From Subtercola endophyticus (GTDB lineage: Bacteria; Actinomycetota; Actinomycetes; Actinomycetales; Microbacteriaceae), in NCBI RefSeq assembly GCF_021044565.1, contig NZ_CP087997.1:1426001-1490000 (forward strand): a stretch of 64,000 nucleotides of DNA, read 5' to 3'. Of this stretch, positions 1 through 9,393 are shown one piece after another; position 1 is the stretch's first letter; each line of letters opens with the position of its first letter. The notes under the pieces were generated by a model. It made no database searches. It saw only the letters and a list, made by a program, of their open reading frames with translations, and was not told the origin of the DNA. Position numbers and translations under genes: made by a program.

Positions 1-327
1 CACCTCGGCGCAGTGGATGCCCAGCTCAACGATTGCCGCCGCGCCCTCGCCGAAGCAGCGGCGCTCGTCGACGCGGGTGCCGCCACGGGCGCCCACGGGG
101 GTCTGCTCGCGAATCGGGTGCGAGCAACGGTGGCCCGGGCATCCGAATCGGTGCTGCTGCATGTCGCCCACGCCCTCGGGCCGGCACCGCTCGCGCAGAA
201 CGCGGTGCACGCCAAGCGCGTGGCCGACCTCGAACTGTACGTGCGCCAGCACCACGCCGAGAAAGACGACGCGGCGCTCGGTCAGCAGTTGCTCGCGCCT
301 GGCGAGGGGGGTGCACGGCCGTGGTGA
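1..327 (+). CDS. Acyl-CoA dehydrogenase family protein, C-terminal end (partial)
   Basis: The 3' end of a gene entering from the left edge; frame 1 is open from base 1 to the TGA at 325-327. The visible 108 codons look like the all-helical C-terminal domain of acyl-CoA dehydrogenase-type flavoproteins: Ala/Arg-rich helices followed by the tail YVRQHHAEKDDAALGQQLL. The FAD site and catalytic base lie outside the window, so the substrate cannot be inferred. The stop codon overlaps the GTG start (321) of the PIG-L/methyltransferase gene, so the two are probably translationally coupled. The family call rests on the C-terminal pattern and on this gene type often accompanying PIG-L, NodS-like and glycosyltransferase genes. 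Confidence 0.75.
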   Translation, partial: HLGAVDAQLNDCRRALAEAAALVDAGAATGAHGGLLANRVRATVARASESVLLHVAHALGPAPLAQNAVHAKRVADLELYVRQHHAEKDDAALGQQLLAPGEGGARPW

Positions 328-1805
328 CCTTCGACTCCCGCGAGCCTGGAACCACCCGGGCAGAATGGGCGGCCGACGCGCGCTGGGCCGGGCTGCCCGA
401 GCTGACTCTCGACTCCGTCGACCGGCTGATCGTGGTCGCCGCCCACCCCGACGACGAGACCCTCGGCGCGGGCGGACTCATCGCCGAGTGTTTCGCCCGG
501 GAGATCGCGGTCACCGTGGTGATCGTGACGAACGGCGACGCCTCGCACCCCGGCTCCCCCACGCTCGACGCCGAGGGGCTCGCGGCAGCACGCTCACGCG
601 AGGTGCGCGAAGCGGTCGACCTACTCGGGCCGGGAACGCCCATCGTCGAGCTCGGCTTCGGCGACGGAACATTGGCCGACAGTCCCGAAGCCGTTCACGC
701 AGCACTGGTGCGCGTGCTGTCGTCGATCGTGGGCGAGGGGGCAACCGCAGCCTCGTCGGGTGCCCGAACACTGCTCGCCGCGCCCTGGCGCGGAGACGAA
801 CATCCCGATCACCGCGTCATCGGCGAGCTCTGCGCCACGCTCGCCGACGAGCATGGCCTCGAGCTGCTCGAATACCCCATCTGGCTCTGGCACTGGGGTT
901 CGCCCGACGCACCGCAGACGCCGTGGTCCGACTTCGTCAGCCTCCCCCTCAGCGACTGGAGCGCCCTCTCGAAAGACCGGGCCATCTCGGCTCACCGCTC
1001 ACAGACAGAGCCGCTCAGCCCGGCGCCTGGCGACGAGGCCCTCTTGCACGCCACCTTTCTCGCCAACTTCGACCGCGACGATGAGATCTTTGTTCGGGCC
1101 GCCACGACGACTCCGGATGCCCGTTCCGACGCCACAGCGACCATCACACCCTCACCGACCACCACCTCGGGCACCCCCGCTGCCACCTCGAGCGCCGTAG
1201 CCATGCCGGCCGAGTACTTCGACGCCACCTACGCCCGCTCGCCCGACCCCTGGGGGTTCACCGACCGCTGGTACGAAGAACGCAAACGTGCCGCTACCCT
1301 CGCCGCTCTTCCCCGGCAGCGCTACTCCCGGGGGTTCGAGGTCGGCTGCTCGATCGGCGTACTCACCGAACAGCTCGCACCCCGCGTCGCCGCCCTACTG
1401 TCTGTCGACATCGCACCCGCCGCCGTCGAGAAGGCCCGGGAACGCCTCGCCGCAGCCCCCAACGTCACGTTCCGTGTGGCGAACGCGGCAACATCGCCGA
1501 TAGACGGGCCCTACGACCTCATCGTGTTCTCCGAGGTCGGCTACTACTTCACCGAGTCGACTCTCGATGCGGTGCTCGATCGCTTCGGCACCGCGCTTTC
1601 GTCCGACGGCCACTTCATCGCCTGCCATTGGCGGCACCCGGTGAGCGATTATCTGCAGACCGGCGACGAGGTACACGCGCGCATTGCTGCCTTCGCCGAG
1701 GGCACCGGCTGGAGCAGGCTGGTGCAGCACCACGAAGAGGATTTTCTGCTCGAGGTGTATTCACCAGACCCGCGATCCGTCGCCGCCGAGACGGGGCTGG
1801 TGTGA
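321..1805 (+). CDS. Bifunctional PIG-L deacetylase / NodS-like SAM methyltransferase
   Basis: A 494-residue fusion. Residues about 34-250 are a PIG-L/LmbE de-N-acetylase: the zinc motif AHPDDE is at 41-46 and a second His-rich motif, DEHPDH, is near 159-164. A Thr/Pro-rich linker (about 254-293) leads to a class I methyltransferase (295-494) with the SAM-binding strand FEVGCSIGVLT and an acidic FSEVGYYF motif, resembling NodS-type N-methyltransferases. GTG 321 is the start because it overlaps the upstream stop; the frame is open further 5' but inside the previous gene. The stop TGA (1803-1805) overlaps the next GTG. The inferred role is deacetylation of an N-acetylated sugar or lipid-sugar and methylation of the product. 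The substrate is unknown. Confidence 0.88.
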   Translation: MVTFDSREPGTTRAEWAADARWAGLPELTLDSVDRLIVVAAHPDDETLGAGGLIAECFAREIAVTVVIVTNGDASHPGSPTLDAEGLAAARSREVREAVDLLGPGTPIVELGFGDGTLADSPEAVHAALVRVLSSIVGEGATAASSGARTLLAAPWRGDEHPDHRVIGELCATLADEHGLELLEYPIWLWHWGSPDAPQTPWSDFVSLPLSDWSALSKDRAISAHRSQTEPLSPAPGDEALLHATFLANFDRDDEIFVRAATTTPDARSDATATITPSPTTTSGTPAATSSAVAMPAEYFDATYARSPDPWGFTDRWYEERKRAATLAALPRQRYSRGFEVGCSIGVLTEQLAPRVAALLSVDIAPAAVEKARERLAAAPNVTFRVANAATSPIDGPYDLIVFSEVGYYFTESTLDAVLDRFGTALSSDGHFIACHWRHPVSDYLQTGDEVHARIAAFAEGTGWSRLVQHHEEDFLLEVYSPDPRSVAAETGLV

Positions 1806-2539
1806 AAGCCGACGGGTCGAACGACCGCATCGCGGGCGTGGCCGTCGTCGTGCCCGCTCGCAACGAGGCCGCCCTGATCGCCGACTGCCTGCGTTCGGTC
1901 GAAGAAGCCGTGCGCCACCTCGGCACGCGGATGCCCGTGGTGACCGTCGTGGTCGACGACAGCAGTTCCGACGGTACCGGTCACATCGCTCACGAGTTCG
2001 ACGACGTAATCGTGCTGCAGGCGCCCGGCGGAAACGTCGGTCTCGCACGAGCCCGCGGGGTCGAGCACGCTCTTGCGGCCCTTGCGGCCCTCGGCGTTGC
2101 TCCCGAGCAGCTGTGGATCGCCAACACCGACGCGGACTCCACGGTTCCCGAGCACTGGCTCGAGGCGCAGCTGGGCCTCGCCGAACACGGAGCCGACGTC
2201 GTGATCGGCACCGTTCGCCCCACTTTCGCCGAGCTCGACGCTGAACAGGTGGAGGCCTGGCTGCAGCTGCACGAACCGGGAGTGGCGCGCGGCGACGTGC
2301 ACGGCGCAAACCTCGGTTTACGCGGTTCGACGTACCTCGACGCCGCAGGGTTCCGGCCGCTCGCCGAGCACGAAGACGTCGACCTCGTGACCCGACTGCG
2401 CGCCGCGAACGAGGCTCGCGTCGTCGCCAGCGCCGCGGCCGAGGTCGTGACCTCGGGCCGGCTGTGGGGCCGAAGTCCGGGTGGATTTGCGGGTTACCTT
2501 CGCACCCAGTTAGGCCCCGGCAAACTTGTCGTACGGTAG
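1802..2539 (+). CDS. Family 2 glycosyltransferase
   Basis: A 245-residue GT-A-fold glycosyltransferase. The N-terminal nucleotide-sugar strand AVVVPARNEAALIADCL is followed by VVDDSSSDGT and the metal-binding TDADS (DxD-type) motif near residue 110. An acidic EHEDVDLVTRLR segment near 200 corresponds to the ED catalytic region. There are no membrane segments, so it is a cytoplasmic or peripheral enzyme. GTG 1802 overlaps the previous stop by 4 bases and the GH15 gene starts 3 bases after the TAG, which supports one transcript with its neighbours. Sugar donor and acceptor are unknown. Context suggests it makes or extends the glycan that the upstream deacetylase/methyltransferase modifies. Confidence 0.85.
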   Translation: MKADGSNDRIAGVAVVVPARNEAALIADCLRSVEEAVRHLGTRMPVVTVVVDDSSSDGTGHIAHEFDDVIVLQAPGGNVGLARARGVEHALAALAALGVAPEQLWIANTDADSTVPEHWLEAQLGLAEHGADVVIGTVRPTFAELDAEQVEAWLQLHEPGVARGDVHGANLGLRGSTYLDAAGFRPLAEHEDVDLVTRLRAANEARVVASAAAEVVTSGRLWGRSPGGFAGYLRTQLGPGKLVVR

Positions 2540-2542
2540 AGC

Positions 2543-4438
2543 GTGACTTCTGCCCCGAGAAAGCATGCCAACGAAGCTGCTGCACCCGAACATCCGCCCC
2601 TCACCACCGACGCCGAGACGGCCACCACCCCCATCAGACGGCGTGGTTACGTCGATCTGCGCTCGTACGGCGCCATCGGCGACGGCCGAACCGTCGCCCT
2701 CATCGCCCTCGACGGAAGCGTCGACTGGTTTCCCATTCCGAACCTCGACGCAACGCCGGTTTTCGCCCGTCTGCTCGACGAAGCCGAGGGCGGGTCGATC
2801 GAGCTGACCCCCACCCAGCCGTTCACCGCGAAGCGCCGCTACGTCGAAGGCACCAACGTGCTCGAGACCACGTTCACCACCGAAACCGGCGTCGCTACGG
2901 TCACCGATGCGCTGGTCACCGGCGTCGCCGGCCGGCTGCCCTGGGCCGAACTCGCGAGGCGCATCGACGGCGTCGAGGGCACTGTTCGCTTCCGCTGGAA
3001 GGTGGCTCCGGGAACCTGCCTCGCCACCGCTTCACCGTGGGTGCAGAAGTCGCCGCACGGGTCGGTAATACGGGTCGATTCGGTGATGATCGCCGTGCGC
3101 GGCGTCGACCACGGCCCCCGCGGCGGCGGCGACCGGGCCATGGTCGGCCGGTTCAGCACGTCGGGCACCTCGCGGCACCTGCTCACCGTTGTCGGCACCG
3201 CCAACGAACCGCTGCACCTGCCCGACCCGAACAACGTCATCGACAGCGTCGACCGCACCATAGCGAACTGGCAGAACTGGTCGCGCGAGTTCTCGTACAA
3301 CGGGCCGTGGGCCGAGGCCGTCACCCGCAGTGCGCTCGCGCTCAAGCTGCTCATCTACAGCCCCACCGGTGCGATCGCGGCTGCGGCCACGACGTCGCTG
3401 CCCGAGAACGCGACCGGTGGAAAGAACTGGGACTACCGCTACGCCTGGGTGCGCGACACGGCATACATGTTGCACGCGCTCATCCGCTTCGGCCTGCGTG
3501 AAGAGACACACGCGGCCGTGTCGTGGCTGCTGAAGACCATTCGCCGGCACGGCCCCGAACTGCACGTCTTCTACACCCTCGACGGAGAGCTGCCCGGGCC
3601 CGTCGAAGAGCACTCGGTGTCGGGCTGGAAAGATCGCGGCCCCGTCGTCGTCGGCAACCCCGCGAGCACTCAACTGCAGCTCGGCGTCTTCGGCGACCTC
3701 TTCGACGTGATCAAGCTCTACGTCGAGGCCGGCAACGTGCTCGAAGCCGACACGGGGCGGATGCTCGCGGCCGTCGCCGACCGCACCTGCGACGCCTGGC
3801 GCCGCCCCGACGCCGGCATCTGGGAGCTGGGCGACGCGCGGCACTACACCTCGTCGAAGATGGGCTGCTGGCAGGCGCTGACCTGCGCCATCGAGCTCTG
3901 CGAACTCGGCCAGATTCCCGGCGACGCGACCCGTTGGCGCGCCGAGCGCAGCCTCATCGAAGAGTGGGTGCGGGTGCACTGCTGGTCAGAGAAGAAGCAG
4001 AGCTACGTCGCCTACCCGGGCACCGACGAACTCGACGCGTCAGTGCTGCTGCACGGCCCGAGCGGGTTCGACCGCGGCCCGCGCATGTCGTCGACCATCG
4101 ACGCCATCATCGAAGAACTCACCGACGGTGCGCTCGTCTACCGCTACTCCGGTGTCGAGGCTGAAGAGGCCGCCTTCGTGGCCTGTTCGTTCTGGCTCGC
4201 GTCGGCGCTGGTCTGCGTCGGCCGGCACGACGAATCCGTGCAGCTGATGAACGAGTTGGTCGCCCTCTCGAACGACGTCGGCCTGTATTCGGAGATGATC
4301 GACCCGGCGGATTCGTCGTTCCTCGGCAACCTGCCGCAGGGCCTCAGCCACCTCGCCCTCATCAATGCGGCGATCACCATCGAAGAGCTCACCCGCAACC
4401 AGCCGAAGGCAACGGGCAAGAGAACGCGCTCTAGCTGA
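2543..4438 (+). CDS. Glycoside hydrolase family 15 (glucoamylase/trehalase-like)
   Basis: A 631-residue cytoplasmic protein with no signal peptide. The N-terminal beta domain begins with the GH15 signature YGAIGDGRTVALIALDGSVD, where family members read GSIDWLCLPRFDS. The (alpha/alpha)6 barrel contains WDYRYAWVRDTAYMLHAL, the conserved Trp-Arg-Asp substrate-binding segment, and a later YSEMIDP near the general-base region. Family members hydrolyse terminal alpha-glucosidic bonds; actinobacterial homologues include trehalases and glucan 1,4-alpha-glucosidases. Which substrate applies here cannot be decided from sequence. GTG 2543 lies 3 bases after the glycosyltransferase stop. The gene converges with the SMP-30 gene, with only one base between stop codons. 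Confidence 0.88.
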   Translation: MTSAPRKHANEAAAPEHPPLTTDAETATTPIRRRGYVDLRSYGAIGDGRTVALIALDGSVDWFPIPNLDATPVFARLLDEAEGGSIELTPTQPFTAKRRYVEGTNVLETTFTTETGVATVTDALVTGVAGRLPWAELARRIDGVEGTVRFRWKVAPGTCLATASPWVQKSPHGSVIRVDSVMIAVRGVDHGPRGGGDRAMVGRFSTSGTSRHLLTVVGTANEPLHLPDPNNVIDSVDRTIANWQNWSREFSYNGPWAEAVTRSALALKLLIYSPTGAIAAAATTSLPENATGGKNWDYRYAWVRDTAYMLHALIRFGLREETHAAVSWLLKTIRRHGPELHVFYTLDGELPGPVEEHSVSGWKDRGPVVVGNPASTQLQLGVFGDLFDVIKLYVEAGNVLEADTGRMLAAVADRTCDAWRRPDAGIWELGDARHYTSSKMGCWQALTCAIELCELGQIPGDATRWRAERSLIEEWVRVHCWSEKKQSYVAYPGTDELDASVLLHGPSGFDRGPRMSSTIDAIIEELTDGALVYRYSGVEAEEAAFVACSFWLASALVCVGRHDESVQLMNELVALSNDVGLYSEMIDPADSSFLGNLPQGLSHLALINAAITIEELTRNQPKATGKRTRSS

Positions 4439-4439
4439 T

Positions 4440-5339
4440 TCAGGTGGTCAGGAACGTATTCGGCAGTCGGCCCGTCGTGCCGGTGTCGATGCTGAAGAGG
4501 GCGCCCGAGAGTGGATGCTCGACCAGCTGCTGCTCGGTGAGGTTCTCCCGCGCGCTCGCGACGAAAAGCGTCGACAGCCCGGCACCGCCGAAGGCGACCG
4601 ACGTGACGTTGGGCGTCGGCAGTTCGACCCGCAGGATCTCCTCTCCCGTGCCGCTGTACTTCACCACCGCGCCCTCTCCGTAGAGCGCGCCCCAGAAGTT
4701 GCCGTCGGTGTCGAGAGTGAGGCCGTCGTGTGGGCCGCCGTGCAGCAGCACGATGTCTTCGCTCACGTCGCCGCTCGACGTGTATCCGCCGGCGTAGACG
4801 GTTTCGACGCTCGTGTCGGTGAAGTAGAAGGTGCCGCCGTCGGCCGACCATTCGAACCCGTTGGCGACACCGAGGCCGCCTCGAAGCACTCGAAGCGTGG
4901 GTGGGCCGGAACGGGCATCCACCGAGTAGATCGCGCCGTCGGGTTCACCCGTGGTGAGGTTCATCGAGCCGGTCACCCAGCGGCCGGCGGGGTCGACCTT
5001 GCCCTCGTTGAGGCGCAGGCCGGCGTGGGCGTGCGGAATCGTCGCGAGTTCGCGCACGATGACGAACGCCGAATCGGTGAGAACAACGCGATCTCTGAGC
5101 GAGACCACAAAACCCGCTTCCCCCGCGATCACCGCCGGGTGGAACGACGCCACCGGAGCCGGCAGCGCGAACGTTTCGTCGTCGGAGCCGTCGACCGCTC
5201 CGCCGACCGGGCTGCGGTGCACCAGCCCCGCGGTGATGTCGCACCAGAACATCGACTCGGCGCCGTCGAAGAACAGGCTCTCGCCGAGAATCGCCCCAGA
5301 CGTTCGAAACACCGTCGGTTCGGCCACGAAATCGCTCAT
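4440..5339 (-). CDS. SMP-30/gluconolactonase/LRE family protein
   Basis: A 299-residue six-bladed beta-propeller. Expected metal ligands are visible: a Glu early in blade 1 (LGESLFFDGAESMFWCDI), the Asn of VANGFEWSADG and the Asp of HDGLTLDTDGNFWGALYG. Family members hydrolyse sugar lactones such as gluconolactone, or related esters. The ATG is at 5337-5339, and the gene is divergent from the SDR gene across a 79-base region holding a 9-base inverted repeat, so the pair may share control and a sugar-acid pathway. An SDR that oxidises a sugar to its lactone followed by a lactonase is a common pairing, but the substrate here is inference. Confidence 0.85.
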   Translation of the reverse strand: MSDFVAEPTVFRTSGAILGESLFFDGAESMFWCDITAGLVHRSPVGGAVDGSDDETFALPAPVASFHPAVIAGEAGFVVSLRDRVVLTDSAFVIVRELATIPHAHAGLRLNEGKVDPAGRWVTGSMNLTTGEPDGAIYSVDARSGPPTLRVLRGGLGVANGFEWSADGGTFYFTDTSVETVYAGGYTSSGDVSEDIVLLHGGPHDGLTLDTDGNFWGALYGEGAVVKYSGTGEEILRVELPTPNVTSVAFGGAGLSTLFVASARENLTEQQLVEHPLSGALFSIDTGTTGRLPNTFLTT

Positions 5340-5360
5340 AGAACCATCACATCACGCCTG

Positions 5361-5397
5361 TTGTCAACCATCCCCGCCCAACATGACGGGTTGACAA
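5361..5397. promoter_or_regulatory. Inverted repeat in the SMP-30/SDR divergent promoter region
   Basis: TTGTCAACC (5361-5369) and GGTTGACAA (5389-5397) form perfect 9-base arms separated by 19 bases, in the middle of the 79 bases between the two divergent start codons. Each arm also contains a TTGACA hexamer reading outward, so the arms could double as -35 elements or as operator half-sites for a regulator controlling both genes. No regulator gene is adjacent. Confidence 0.4.
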
Positions 5398-5418
5398 GCC
5401 GCGCGTAGCCTCGAAGAC

Positions 5419-6219
5419 ATGGATCTCGGCATTTCAGGCAAGAAAGCACTCATCTCTGGCGCGGACTCGGGAATCGGCTGGCACACCGCCCGGCTGCTGC
5501 TCGCCGAAGGCGTGACGGTCGTCATCACCGATCAAGACCAGAAGAGCCTCGACGAGGCGGCGAAGAAGCTGAAGGCCGACAAGGGAAAGCTCTTCGCGTT
5601 CTCCGCCGACCTCACCAGCGTGGACTCGATCGCTGCCCTGCACGAGAGCGTGACCGATGCCGTGGGCGACATCGACATTCTGGTGCAGTCGGCCGGAATC
5701 ACCGGCGCTCAAGGTCTCTTTCACGAGATCACCGACGAGGGCTGGACCAACACGATTCTCGTCGACCTCATGGGGCCCGTGCGCCTGGTCAAGGCGTTCC
5801 TGCCCTCGCTTCGAAAGGGCGGCTGGGGCCGGCTCGTGTTCGTCGCGTCTGAAGATGCGGTACAGCCCTACGACGACGAGATTCCGTATTGCTCGGCGAA
5901 GGCCGGCATTCTGGCGCTCGCAAAGGGGCTCTCACGCAGCTATGCGCTCGAGGGGCTTCTGGTCAACTGCGTGTCTCCCGCGTTCATCCACACCCCGATG
6001 ACCGACGCGATGATGAAAAAGCGCGCCGATCAGCTCGGCACCAGCGTCGACAAAGCCATCACGAGCTTTCTCGACGAAGAGCGGCCGTACATGGAACTCA
6101 AGCGCCGAGGCGAGCCCGACGAGGTGGGGAACGTCATCGCGTTTTTGTGCTCCGAGGCCGCGAGCTTCGTCAACGGCTCGAACTACCGCGTCGACTCCGG
6201 CTCCGTCGCCACCATCTGA
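5419..6219 (+). CDS. Short-chain dehydrogenase/reductase (SDR)
   Basis: A 266-residue classical SDR. The Rossmann motif is GADSGIGW near residue 14 (TGxxxGxG class). The catalytic Ser lies in FVASEDA and the Tyr/Lys pair in the motif YCSAK near 157-161. A C-terminal region with CSEAASFVNGSNYRVDSG is the standard SDR tail. The acidic residue after strand 2 (ITDQDQKS) points to NAD rather than NADP preference, which is inference. ATG 5419 follows the divergent control region. The Dps gene starts 33 bases downstream, so the two may share a transcript. Substrate unknown; pairing with the SMP-30 lactonase suggests a sugar or polyol. Confidence 0.9.
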   Translation: MDLGISGKKALISGADSGIGWHTARLLLAEGVTVVITDQDQKSLDEAAKKLKADKGKLFAFSADLTSVDSIAALHESVTDAVGDIDILVQSAGITGAQGLFHEITDEGWTNTILVDLMGPVRLVKAFLPSLRKGGWGRLVFVASEDAVQPYDDEIPYCSAKAGILALAKGLSRSYALEGLLVNCVSPAFIHTPMTDAMMKKRADQLGTSVDKAITSFLDEERPYMELKRRGEPDEVGNVIAFLCSEAASFVNGSNYRVDSGSVATI

Positions 6220-6252
6220 AATCATTCCCTCCCCAACAGAAAGGCAGCTGAC

Positions 6253-6798
6253 ATGTCAACCTCAACGATCGAACGAGATGTTCACGTTCCATCCGATGGC
6301 GGCCCGAAGAGCACCCGCCGCCAGGGCGTCGAGCGCGGATTCAAAGCGCCGAAGCCGCTGACCGACGCGCTGCAGCAGGTGCTCGTCGACCTGGTCGAAC
6401 TGCACATTCAGGGCAAGCAGGCGCACTGGAACGTCGTCGGCAAGAACTTTCGCGACCTGCACCTGCAACTCGACGAGATCATCGACTCGGCTCGCGAGTT
6501 CAGCGACACGGTCGCCGAGCGCATGCGCGCGCTGCACGCGGTTCCGGATGGTCGCAGCGACACGGTCGCGGCCACGACCACCCTGCCGGAGTACCCCAAT
6601 GGCGAAATCGACACCGCCGAAACGGTCGACCTCGTGACGATTCGCATCGAGTCGGTCGTGGCGACGATGCGCGATGTGCACGACACGGTCGACGACGCCG
6701 ACCCCACCAGCGCCGACATTCTGCACGCCGTCATCGAGGCGCTCGAGCAGTACGCCTGGATGGTCTCGGCCGAGAACCGCACCGCCACCAAGAAATAA
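6253..6798 (+). CDS. dps: Dps family DNA-binding ferritin-like protein
   Basis: A 181-residue four-helix-bundle protein. The Dps signature is clear: AHWNVVGKNFRDLH followed by LDEIIDSAREFSDTVAERM, which supplies the His, Asp and Glu ligands of the inter-subunit ferroxidase site. Dps dodecamers oxidise and store iron and protect DNA in stationary phase. An N-terminal extension of about 30 residues rich in Arg/Lys (STRRQGVERGFK) and a short Lys-rich tail (TATKK) could bind DNA, as such tails do in mycobacterial Dps; that is inference. RBS AAAGGCAG precedes ATG 6253. A hairpin at 6808-6834 follows the stop. Confidence 0.93.
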   Translation: MSTSTIERDVHVPSDGGPKSTRRQGVERGFKAPKPLTDALQQVLVDLVELHIQGKQAHWNVVGKNFRDLHLQLDEIIDSAREFSDTVAERMRALHAVPDGRSDTVAATTTLPEYPNGEIDTAETVDLVTIRIESVVATMRDVHDTVDDADPTSADILHAVIEALEQYAWMVSAENRTATKK

Positions 6799-6807
6799 GC
6801 GGCGCGC

Positions 6808-6834
6808 AGCGGGCGCCCTGAACGGGCGCTCGCT
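6808..6834. terminator. GC-rich hairpin between convergent dps and dhaM
   Basis: AGCGGGCGCCC (6808-6818) pairs with GGGCGCTCGCT (6824-6834), an 11-base stem with one G-T wobble and a 5-base loop. It lies 9 bases after the dps stop and upstream of the convergent dhaM stop. There is no T-run, so it is a candidate bidirectional terminator only. Confidence 0.4.
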
Positions 6835-6883
6835 CTATGCGCGGCGCATTGATTGCTCGAACGTTCGCCCGCGCCTATTCAGG

Positions 6884-7585
6884 TCAGGCCTCGCCGAAGC
6901 CACTTTCGATGAGGGCGGCCAGGGAGTCGAGCGCGGGCTTGCCTTCCTGGTCGTCCGTGGTGAGGGTCGCGGTGGTGCCGCGAATCAAGCCGAGCGACAT
7001 GATGCCGAGCAGGCTCTTCGAATCCTTGCCGTTGATCAGCACCTTCGACGGGAACGTATTCGCCAGCTTCACGAACTCGGCCGCGGGCCGAGCGTGCAGC
7101 CCGTCTTTGTTCACGATCGTCACCGTTCGACGGAGCGCGTCGTCATCTGCGGGTGCCGCGGCTGCGTCGGGCCCGGGCACGGCTCCGGATGCACCGCGAG
7201 CCGTCTCCGCCGCAGCCACCACCTCGGCGAGCGAGCCGCCCGTCTCCGCTGTCACCGAGGCTGCCACCGCGCCCTCGACCAGCGGGGCATCCACAATGCG
7301 CACGCGCGCCTGAACGTCGTCGTCGAGAAAGTCGAGCGCCGTCTCGGCGGTCAGGATGGCTGACCCGAGATCTGCCAGCACGACGACGCCCACGCCCGAA
7401 TCCACCTCACCGATTGCGGCCGACACCTTGTCGAAGCTCGTGCCGATGCCCCCCTCGTCGGTGCCACCCGCCGCGGCGAGAGATGTTGCGGGTGCCATCT
7501 GCGAAGCGAGATCGACGAGACCCTCGGCGATCTTCGGACTGTGCGAAACGAAGACCAGCCCGACCTTTCCGTCTGTTCCCGGCAC
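6884..7585 (-). CDS. dhaM: DhaM: PTS-dependent dihydroxyacetone kinase EIIA-HPr fusion
   Basis: A 233-residue phosphoryl-transfer protein. Residues about 7-130 are the mannose-type EIIA domain, with active His 15 in GLVFVSHSPKIAEGL. An Ala/Pro linker follows, and residues about 152-233 are an HPr domain with phosphorylatable His 164 in KDGLHARPAAEF and a KSLLGIMSLG segment matching the HPr Ser-loop. It relays phosphate from PEP, via EI encoded elsewhere, to ADP bound on DhaL. E. coli DhaM carries an EI-like third domain that is absent here. GTG 7585 is chosen because it follows the dhaL stop by one base; the frame is open further upstream but inside dhaL. Confidence 0.93.
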   Translation of the reverse strand: MPGTDGKVGLVFVSHSPKIAEGLVDLASQMAPATSLAAAGGTDEGGIGTSFDKVSAAIGEVDSGVGVVVLADLGSAILTAETALDFLDDDVQARVRIVDAPLVEGAVAASVTAETGGSLAEVVAAAETARGASGAVPGPDAAAAPADDDALRRTVTIVNKDGLHARPAAEFVKLANTFPSKVLINGKDSKSLLGIMSLGLIRGTTATLTTDDQEGKPALDSLAALIESGFGEA

Positions 7586-7586
7586 G

Positions 7587-8255
7587 CTAGGCGCCTGAAC
7601 CCTCGGCCGTGCGGGCGACATCGGCAGCAGCCGTGTCGGCGGCGGCGCGCAGGAGAAGTGCCGACGACTGCGAACCGGGGTCGCGATGCCCGATGGCCCG
7701 CTCGCCGAGGTAACTCGCACGACCCTTGCGGGCCACGATCGGTTCGGTCAACTTCGCACCCTCGGCTGCCGCGTCGGCCGCTGCCTCGAGAATCTCGACC
7801 TCGTTCTTGCCATCGGCGAGTGCGGCCGCGGCCGCATCGACCGCCGGCGTCCACGCGTCGACCATGGTCTTGTCGCCGACGACGGCCTTGCCGCGCAGCA
7901 CGACGCCGTCACGCGCGGCCGTCAGCATCGCGACGATGGCCGCGCCATCGAGTTCGGGCTCTTTGCCGACCGCGCCGGCCGCCTTGAGGTAGGCCGTTCC
8001 GAGCAACGGACCCGAGGCTCCTCCGACGGTGGAGATCAGCGTGGTCGCCACCATTTTTAGAGCATCACCTGGAACGGAATCTGGCGGCAGGTCGTCGAGC
8101 TTGGCCAGAACGGCGGTGAACCCTCTGTCAAGATTCTCGCCGTGATCGCCGTCACCGATCTCTCGGTCGAGGGTGATCAGTTCGACTCTGTGCTCAGAGA
8201 CGACGCGCGCGCTTTGCCTGATCCAGTCCGTTACCCAGGTGATGCCCAAACTCAC
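7587..8255 (-). CDS. dhaL: DhaL: dihydroxyacetone kinase ADP-binding subunit
   Basis: A 222-residue subunit holding tightly bound Mg-ADP, which is rephosphorylated by DhaM and passes its phosphate to dihydroxyacetone on DhaK. The magnesium-binding Asp cluster is in LDREIGDGDHGENLDRGF (Asp 30, 35 and 37). The later segments GGASGPLLG and DAWTPA are also family-typical. GTG 8255 starts 5 bases after the dhaK stop; upstream codons in this frame overlap dhaK. It is the middle gene of dhaK-dhaL-dhaM, which reads right to left. Confidence 0.94.
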   Translation of the reverse strand: MSLGITWVTDWIRQSARVVSEHRVELITLDREIGDGDHGENLDRGFTAVLAKLDDLPPDSVPGDALKMVATTLISTVGGASGPLLGTAYLKAAGAVGKEPELDGAAIVAMLTAARDGVVLRGKAVVGDKTMVDAWTPAVDAAAAALADGKNEVEILEAAADAAAEGAKLTEPIVARKGRASYLGERAIGHRDPGSQSSALLLRAAADTAAADVARTAEGSGA

Positions 8256-8260
8256 TTCTT

Positions 8261-9262
<1,002 letters not shown>

Positions 9263-9277
9263 TGAAAAATCCTTCAT

Positions 9278-9314
9278 CTCGAGTAATTCGAGCCGACACG
9301 ACAGTCGGTGCTCG
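9278..9314. promoter_or_regulatory. Palindromes in the dhaK/aquaporin divergent region
   Basis: CTCGA-N5-TCGAG (9278-9292) is a perfect palindrome, followed at once by CCGAC-N6-GTCGG (9293-9308) within an imperfect hairpin reaching 9314. They lie just upstream of dhaK and could be operators for the operon or the divergent pair. No regulator gene is adjacent. Confidence 0.3.
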
Positions 9315-9393
9315 ACCACAAACCTACGCCCATTTGGATGCTCGCGAGTAGAGTGATCGCACGATCGAACTAGCTCAAATCTGAGAGGTCAAC

